NCBI GenBank assembly: GCA_030998015.1
Contig: JARWMV010000007.1
Location: forward strand, 310,001-374,000
Length of the DNA stretch: 64,000 nt
DNA from: Ceratorhiza oryzae-sativae
Lineage: Eukaryota > Basidiomycota > Agaricomycetes > Cantharellales > Ceratobasidiaceae
Reading direction: 5' to 3'
Under the pieces are notes generated by a model. It did no database searches, was not told where the DNA came from, and saw only the letters and a program-made list of their open reading frames with translations. Numbering within the stretch: position 1 is the stretch's first letter; each line of letters begins with the position of its first letter. Below, piece by piece: positions 56,494-64,000 of this stretch. A program made the translations under genes and the position numbers.

Positions 56494-58984
56494 TCAAATA
56501 GAACCCACAGTCCTGCATATGAGCGGCATTTGGCTACCTTTCTCGGGCTCCGACACGACTCGTGGTCGGGTCACGATTCTACATATGGTTTTAGCAAGGC
56601 AGTGTCAAAGTAAGAGCTCTGATTGGCTCACGATGATCTCCCCTCGATTTCAATGTTAGGGTCGATGCCAAAATCGATAGCACGGACGAGTGAATAGATT
56701 AGGGCTTTCATTCTACGGGATGATTGTTAGCTCAGGAGTGCCTTGTCAAAAATAGACATCTTACTCGATAAGTGCGAACCGGTAGCCAATGCATGACCGG
56801 TTTCCATGGATAAACCTGGTGACATGCGGTCAATTGAACCTGGATAATCTGAACGAGGCATATTTATACGCACGTCATTAAATGCCCCCAGACACCAGGC
56901 ATATCCTTGACGGCATCCGGCAGATTGTCCCATCGCTCGGGTCTAAATACTCAAACTTGAGGGGTTCATTCACCCCATCGTGCGATAATCTCTGACCTAA
57001 ACTCTCCTGAATCCGCTCCCCATATATGTTTCGCCCGGTTCATAGCCAAGATCGGTATGAATATGGCATCCCCTGATTGAACCCTGTGTCGTGGAATCAT
57101 TCACTCAGTGAACAATCTCCGCCTAGTGGGGGAACATATAATTACGTGACGGAGCTCTGTTCAACTCCATTCCGATCCTTGAAGGGCTGAGAGAGAGGGA
57201 TGCTGATTCCGTGTGCAGCTCGCGCACCGTCGAAGGGACCGCTGGATGAATTCGCAAGCACTCGCGTATGACTTTATCGAGGTATGGGAGCTTGTCCAAG
57301 TCAGACATGCTGGGCTCATCTCCGAGGCCTGCCTCGCGATTTCTTCTCGAAGTGTTCGTTGAACTTCGGGGTGTTTAGCGAGCGCATATAGTGCCCAGGT
57401 CGTAGAGGTGCTGGTAGTTTCATGGCCAGCGGTGAGGAAAGTCGAAATTTCTAGTAAAGGATCGCACGTGTTAGAAGGGATATGAAGTGGCCATATAGCG
57501 GGCAAGGGGCGTACGCCAAGTACTTCATCATCAGACATCCTCTGTCCCTCATTCTCATAGGCCATATTCGACTTGATGAGGAGAGTGAGAAGGTCTCGCC
57601 CTTGGGTAGTCGATCCTGTTTTGGAATCTTGAAGGAGAGCCGCTTTCTTCTCGTTTATGAGTTTCATCCCAATTCGGCGCATACTACAGCATGAAACCAG
57701 TAGGTTAGTATCGGGGCGAAAGTAAGACTACAGACTCACGTGGCCATGCTGAGAGCTAGTCCTCGGCTCCGCTCGTTGTGCTACGTTAGAGTCTAAATAA
57801 GCGAATACTCAGGGAAGTAAGACATTGGCATACCAGGAATCGCAGAGCTGGAATGAAGCTCCGTATAATCGTAAGCATACTAAAACGCTGGCCCGCCTCG
57901 AACACTTTCATAAAGGCCGAGGACAGTTCATCCTTCTCATCCTCTAGGGAGTTAAAGTGATAGTCAAAACCTGTATGATAATTTGTCCAATAAGTTGTGT
58001 GGCTTAAAAGCTCAATAAGAAGCTGGATGTAAATACCTGCGACCCCTATTATGTCCAAGGTCGCACGACTGAGCCAGGGCAACACGTTGATCACTGCAAC
58101 CCCCTCTGAACCCTCCTTGATTAAATTCAACCAGATATCCCTTAACTTGGGAGAATAAGTAACATCGGGATGCGATCGATTGGTCTACCAACTTTATTGG
58201 ATTTTTCCCAGAAAATAGGAACGAGGTCTCGTATTTGCGGGGGGCCAAAAGAAGGGTTCTGAACGGGAGAGGTTAGAACCGGACAGAATCTCAGCGCTGA
58301 CCATGGTTTCAGACCATTATGCGTCGCTGTGCGATAATTGTCAGCGCTGGTGAATCCAAGATTATTCAACGGACAGACTTGCCTGGCGCTTGTGGGCGTC
58401 GGACTCGGCAAACAATAAACCTGAACAAAATGATAAATTTACTTCGTCATCTGTTCTTGCACCCGGCTTGCCTTCTCCTAATACGTCCGCAAGGCTTCGT
58501 CGAACATTCTCGGGCTTAGGAAAGGAGCTCGTCTGAGTCATAATGCTAGACGTCGGATGGGTTGTTGCCCCCTGAAGGTAGTGTATGGGGCTGCTTACAA
58601 TATCAATGCGCGCGGATCTAGGGTATACAGCCGATATGACTTGTAAAGCTGCAGTGAGGATTGTGTGTATTTCGCTGTGGCGTATGGAAAACTTACCGAT
58701 GCAAAACCCCTATATACGTAGGTCTGGCCGTACTGTTCCATCCAGGCTTCGTGGACGACCGAGTTTGGTGCAGCAAAAACACGTCTCAAGTTGCCGAACA
58801 TTAAGCTCTCGTTTTTCGGGCCTGGTATGTGTCGGAGTGGCGAGAATAGTTTCCGGATTGGCCAGTATAACCATCGACTAATTCCAATGACGATGATTCC
58901 TGCAGACAAGTACAACACATTTCTAACGGTAAAGAGAGTTGCGACATCACGAATGGCTATCGGGAGGGGTGTGGTGGTTGCCAT
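56494..58984 (-). CDS. Microsomal cytochrome P450, copy 2; two apparent 1-nt frameshifts
   Basis: Starts [18 protein letters not shown] with an anchor ([19 protein letters not shown]), then [13 protein letters not shown]. The I-helix reads AGHETTS, the K-helix [10 protein letters not shown], the heme loop [16 protein letters not shown], and the end [14 protein letters not shown] to the TGA at 56494-56496. Two breaks are seen. Near 57334-57338 the frame must shift by one base between REEIA and EAGLGDEP. Near 57219-57222 it must shift again between STVRE and AAHGISIP. Both fit one missing G. Two introns use GC donors (G|GCAAGC after LGEG, CAG|GCAAGT after AHKRQ). It is either a sequence error or a recent pseudogene. 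Its exon pattern matches copies 1 and 3. Confidence 0.78.
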
Positions 58985-60241
58985 TCTCGAACAATCAGCG
59001 CCGAGCGTCTATGCTGCGTATAAGCACCGGGGCTGCCCGCTAGTGCAATGGCACCACTATGGTGGGTGGTGGATTGATGAGCAACAGCCAGTGAAGATTA
59101 GACAATTTAAAGGCCGGAATTTGCAACTGGTCTCTGGGCGAGCTCGAGTCTGGCTCTCAGGCACTTGAGCCGAACAGACAGCCGTCCGGGGCCCGAAAAT
59201 TGGCCTCCATGCCACGTGATATGACTCAACCTCAATCGGCATCGCGGCCCTCATCGCGGATCGGCAGTGCCAAGTGAGAATAGTGTTGAAAATAGCCACA
59301 GAAACTATTGTCTACAAAATTAAATGTCATTGTTGGCAAGTCCTGTCGAACGCGGTTACTGTAAGAATATATATGTTCGCAATGAATAAAGATACCCCCA
59401 CCCGCCTTTGATGGTTCCATTCAGCAGGCTATCGACATAAAGTGTGCACAGGTCTTTCGTTTATCGTCGGACGAATGCGAGTCGCTACAGCTTCCCACAC
59501 GGGCCACGTCTCGGAGTTGTAAAACATGAGAAATGATTTTATCAACCGCTTGGACAAATAACTAAAAACGCTATCCCTGACGCATGATTGTAATTATGCG
59601 GAAGCGGACATCCGTACAGATGGTTCTACAGAACCTCAATCAGCGAATGGGCGGCCGTTTCTCAAGAAAGAACCCACCAATACCACGGATCTTCGGATCA
59701 CTGGCCTTAGATAGGGCCTTCAGTTCCTGTCAAAGATCGCCTGGAATGGTTGCCGAGAAGCTATGAAAGGTATGAGAATAGCGATGGTGAATTGTGCCGC
59801 CTGTAAGCAGCGTCAGAAACGCAAAGAGCAAGAAATCCTACGTAAATTTATCTATGCGAGCATTCTCGACGTCGGCAATCATTTTGTGGGCATCCGACTC
59901 GGAATGCCGCTTTTGAAATCAACGATATATGCTACAGCTGTGGTAAGCTTAGTGTGCCACATGAAGAAATTTTCTGTACTGTTGGGCATTGGTGGTGTCG
60001 TGGTGTTCTGTACTAGCCCTTAGCCACCTATTGGCCTTTGGGCGGGCTCGGGTCTGGGTTTCGGGGAGATGACGCGGAAAAGGAATTCTCCAAAACAACA
60101 AAAGGTTGATCGACCCTGCTCGCAGCAGTCGCCCTGAGATCCGAGATCCCCAAGATTCGACGTTAAGCTCCCGAGTGTCAAGCTAAAATAGACATTCATA
60201 TTGGCATAGACAAAAAGCCACAAAAAGTAATCTTCAAAAAA
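58985..60241. other. Spacer between P450 copies 2 and 3
   Basis: 1.26 kb holding the promoter of copy 2 and the 3' flank of copy 3. No gene is supported. Confidence 0.45.
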
Positions 60242-62680
60242 CTAAATGAGCGAGACAGCCTTGCATATGAGCGGCATTTGATTCCCCTTCTCGGGCTCAG
60301 ATACAACTCGAGGGCGTGTCACAATCCTGTAGAAAACATTAGCCTAAGAAATCGTATGTATACGGAGGAGATTGGGTACCCAGTTTTTCCTTCTATTTCG
60401 ATATTGGGGTCGATATCAAATTCGATAGCACGGATAACAGAGTACAGCAATGCCTTCATCCTAGGAATTGCTAGTCAAACCGAACAGCCCACATGAGGAA
60501 TCGCTTGAACTCACTCAATCACAGAGAAACGATAGCCAATGCAGGCATGAGGGCCGGCAATAAAGCTGTAGGAGATGGGTGCTTAGCCGGTTCGATGACA
60601 AACTCTGCAAACTCACGTCATGAGATGACCCCAGACTCCTGGCATATCCTTCACTGTCTCGGGGGGACTGTCCCATCTCTCGGGACTGCGGCGTGTCGGT
60701 TCCAATTATCATAAGCAGAGAAAATTTGCGTACCGAAACTCCCTTGCGTCCTCTCCCCAGATATCTTTATTCCGGTTCATAACCAGAATAGGCAGAAAGA
60801 CAGAGTCACCTTTTCGTAAACTGGAGAGGAATTGTCGGCGCACGAGTATAGAAATGCAAAATCACACATACGCGATGTGGGTCTGCTCAACTCCATTCCG
60901 ATCTTTATATCCCTTGGAGACAGGAATCTGGATATCATGCGCCGCTTCGCGGATCGTACCCGACACAGGTGCGTGAAGGCGCAGAGCTTCGCGCACAACG
61001 CCATCCAGGTAAGGTAACTTATCCAAGTCGGTCATAGCCGGTTCATCGCCAAGCCCACAGTCCAGAAGCTCTCGTCTTAGCTTGCGTTGTACTTCGGGGT
61101 GTCTGGCGAGCGCATATAGCGCCCAGGTAGTTGATGTGCTGGTAGTCTCATGGCCAGCAGTGAGAAATGTCGAAATTTCTAGTCAAGGAGAGGATTGGTT
61201 GAGTTGGAGAAGTTTTCGTGGGCAAACTCACGACCGAGTACTTCTTCATCCGTCATTCGCTGGTCCTCGTTCTCGGCAGTCATATTGGCCTTGATGAGAA
61301 GCGTAAGGAGATCACGGCTCTGGGCGGTCTTGCCCGTTTTGAGCTCTTGGGCCAATGAGGTCCTTTTTTCTTCAACGAGCTTCATGCCAACCCGACGCAT
61401 GCTGAAAATGATGGTTCAGTATTCAACGCAGGTATGTGGCCACCGCTGGTTAGAAATCTCACTTTGCCATATTCGCATCAACGGTTTTGCGTCGTTCGTC
61501 AGGCTGAATATATCTTAGTGCAAGGTTCCACACGGAAGGGATGATAACCTACAATAAACTCGAGGATTGGGAATCTATTTTTCAAAATTGCGAGAGCTGT
61601 TGGTTGTTGGCCAGCTTGGAATACCTTTCCAAAGGCGTCTGCCAGCTCGTTGTCGGCACCTTCTAATGCACCAAAATGATAATCAAAGCCTAGAGTATGG
61701 TAATTGAGCATTGCGTTTGAAATCAAAGTTGGTAAAAGTAGCTTACCCGCAGCCCCGATTATATCCAATGTTGCCCGGCTTAACCAAGATAGAACGTCTA
61801 TGACCGCCCCATCCCCTGGCTTGGAATTGATGATATCTAGCCAGACTTCTTTAAGCTGTGATGCTATGAGCTAAGGCTAAGGTTTGAGCGCAAACGAATT
61901 CACTTTATTTGATTTCTCCCAGAAAATAGGCACAAGTTCACGGATTTGCGGCGGCCCAAAGGCAGGGTTCTGCAGGAAGGTTACTTTAGCAATGCTTCCC
62001 CATAGGCGTTCCATAAGCTTACCATGATGCGGCGCTGAATGGTTAGGGTGGTTCAGCGATAGCAATAAACACATAGATAATCTATAAATTACCTGACGCT
62101 TGTGTGAATCGAATTCAGCAAATAAAAGACCTAGAAAGGATAGGTTATTTCTGAGCCCTCGGAGTGTATCGGCCAATCTCACCCTCTCCCAGGAGATTTG
62201 CCATACTACGTCGAAGGAACTCAGGTTTAGGGAAAGAATAAGCTTGGCTCATGATACTGCAAAAAAATAAGACTTGGGAAAATATTGGCCAAAACGCAAT
62301 TGATACTAACAATGAAAGAGCCCGAGGATCGACGGTGAGCAAACGCCATGACTATATGCACAGGATCTTAGTATGGACTAGCAGCGTCGATTTTCATCAC
62401 GTACCAACAAAAAGCCTCTATAGGCAAAAGTTGAACCGTATTTTTCCACCCATTCTTCGTGTAGAGTAGCTCCAGGTGCCGCAAAAATCCGTCTCATATT
62501 GCCGAACAAGAGACTGTCATTCCTCGGGCCTCGGAGACGACGAAGAGGCGACAAAATCTTCCGAGCTTGATTATATGAAACCTGAGCTACCTTGAACAAA
62601 GCGATTATAGCCAGCAAATATGCCGCATTCCCAAGACTAGCATGGTGAAGAATTTCGTCACCACCCATGACTGGAAGCAT
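60242..62680 (-). CDS. Microsomal cytochrome P450, copy 3
   Basis: The start [20 protein letters not shown] is followed by an anchor ([13 protein letters not shown]) and [12 protein letters not shown]. Later motifs: [42 protein letters not shown] (I-helix), [20 protein letters not shown] (K-helix ExxR), and the heme loop [16 protein letters not shown]. The end reads [16 protein letters not shown] to the TAG at 60242-60244. The intron after LGEG has a normal GT donor here, unlike copies 1 and 2. No frame break was found, so this copy appears intact. It would be an ER-bound monooxygenase working with P450 reductase; the substrate cannot be told. Confidence 0.86.
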
Positions 62681-63911
62681 GCTTATGTTGACTGGATTCG
62701 GAGGCTGTTCAATTCCCGATGTATCCTAATACGAAAAGATATGAAACAGTTTATCCAAAAGGGGCAAGTTGTTTTGTAGGACAGATTGGAGAGAGTGCTG
62801 AGCAAAAGAAACGTCCAGAGGTGTTTATAAGTAGTTGTGCGATTTCAAATCGGGTATCGGGGGAAGAGAACGCCGAGTTTTTCGGATGCATTAAAATGGT
62901 AAGTAACTGTGCAGTACCTCCTGTGCCTTCGCGAGGACTAATATATGACCTGGAAGGCTCAACAGGATGCACTTAACGCAACGAATCTAAAATTGTAATG
63001 CAACTGCTGTCCTGCATGCTAACAGCTTTTTGCGTATTTTTTGTGCTATACCACAGCACTGGGGCTTGTGAGCATTAAACTTCTGCGGCCAATGTACAGA
63101 GACCTATAATTGGTGCAGAAAAAATAGTGTCCATGTTCTCTATAGGGCCTCGTCAACCTCGGGCTCGTCTGTGCCCGAAATGTTTCGGCACGGTATTTGC
63201 GCACGTCAGCACATTCATTGAATCCCACTCACGATCTAATGTTTAGATCTTTGTTACCAATCACTTTGAGTCCGGGATTACGAAACCTCGAAGTTGATTT
63301 AGCCATTGACACAATCTAGCTATATGCGCAATAGTGCTGCCTTATTGGTGACATAACAATCGGTGGTCGCTGACAATAGCAAACTCGGCCGGAATCGTAA
63401 GTGGGTGATCATGCAGCGCAGCCAGCGGAGTGACATGGTCAATACTGACTGACTGAGTCGCCCAGTGCCTACGCGAACGTGGGCCAGTTTGCCCGTGCCC
63501 GGCAGGCACGGGTCCTTCACCCCCCCTGATCATGCCCATGGGAAATGTAGTCAGATCGCACCTCGATCCGCGAATCTCGCTCGTTCGGGGTGGCCGGTCA
63601 CGCTGGCGCGCACGCGTCCCCCCATCCTTGCCGATTGGCCCTTACCACCGTGTTGCATCGTTCACGATCTATTCATGTTGCATACTTTCCCTCCTATCCA
63701 TATATATATACAATGCTCACCTCTTTCGAAGGCCACGATTTAGCGCCGGCCACGAGATCAGTAAAGGTGTGTGTGTGCGATTTTATCAATGGTTCTACTT
63801 ATGAATTCACCGAATTATTCACACTTGGTCAGGGCTAGCAAGGTTTAAGCCCGAATATCATTTCATTGCATGCAGAACGTTGGGGTATTGTTCACTAACA
63901 TAATCGGTAGG
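62681..63911. other. Spacer between P450 copies 3 and 4
   Basis: 1.2 kb with no supported gene. A TATATATATA at about 63700 precedes a 42-codon plus-strand ORF (63712-63837) that has no recognised family. Confidence 0.4.
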
Positions 63912-63996
63912 TCAGATATGGGTCACGGACTTGCATATCAGAGGCATTTGGTCTCCTTTGTCCGACTCAGATACGACATGGGGACGAGTGACCATC
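63912..63996 (-). CDS. Cytochrome P450, copy 4, last exon only (runs off the right edge)
   Basis: The last exon follows an acceptor (acag) at 63997-64000 and reads MVTRPHVVSESDKGDQMPL, then ICKSVTHI and a TGA at 63912-63914. This matches the final exons of copies 2 and 3 ([13 protein letters not shown]). The rest of the gene lies outside the window, so the array has at least four members on the same strand. Confidence 0.75.
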
Positions 63997-64000
63997 CTGT

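Noticed and set aside
63712..63837. 42-codon plus-strand ORF after a TATATATATA
   Set aside because: Too short to judge, and AT-repeat sequence upstream is common. No homologue is recognised.

Overview
The window looks like nuclear DNA of a filamentous basidiomycete (Agaricomycetes). A Rhizoctonia / Ceratobasidiaceae-type genome is my best guess, judged from remembered family resemblance and not from a search. The evidence is: many short spliceosomal introns (mostly 46-65 nt, GT-AG, some GC-AG), fungal protein families, intron-bearing nuclear tRNA genes, a chromodomain Ty3/gypsy retrotransposon and a Tc1-like transposon. No bacterial-type operons, ribosome binding sites or CRISPR arrays were seen.

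Layout. 1-6383: the 3' end of a Ser/Pro-rich gene, then about 5.6 kb without an intact gene but with a few decayed coding traces. 6384-9745: a ten-exon recyclin-1-type F-box/Sec10-like trafficking gene with one apparent single-base deletion. 10814-17023: three tandem secreted class-3 lipases, with a small unrecognised gene between the first and second. 17488-22038: a small unknown gene, a PQ-loop membrane protein gene and an RD-rich coiled-coil protein. 22039-27332: almost gene-free apart from an intron-containing tRNA-Phe.

27333-35892 is a nested mobile-element complex. A decayed Tc1-like transposon with inverted repeats of about 228 bp is split by a nearly intact 6.9-kb chromodomain LTR retrotransposon (376-bp LTRs, 3 differences). 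The target duplication can be read through the interrupted transposase frame. The retrotransposon appears to be self-priming and carries two extra ORFs upstream of gag.

37443-53700 is a gene-dense stretch: ETF-ubiquinone oxidoreductase and a convergent mitochondrial [2Fe-2S] ferredoxin, a BTB protein, an ML/NPC2-like lipid-binding protein, tRNA-Pro, a LaeA-like methyltransferase (frameshifted), a Spo7-like subunit, an MFS sugar transporter and a ketopantoate reductase. 53929 to the right edge is a same-strand tandem array of at least four related microsomal cytochrome P450 genes, one of which carries two apparent frameshifts.

How the genes fit together. The lipase and P450 arrays look like lineage-specific duplications for secreted lipolysis and oxidative metabolism. 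ETF-QO and the ferredoxin are both mitochondrial Fe-S electron carriers. Spo7, the recyclin and the ML protein belong to membrane-lipid and trafficking housekeeping. Exon boundaries were placed by hand from splice signals, frame and family resemblance. Single-base frameshifts in three genes each fit one missing G or C, so consensus error and real pseudogenisation must be told apart.
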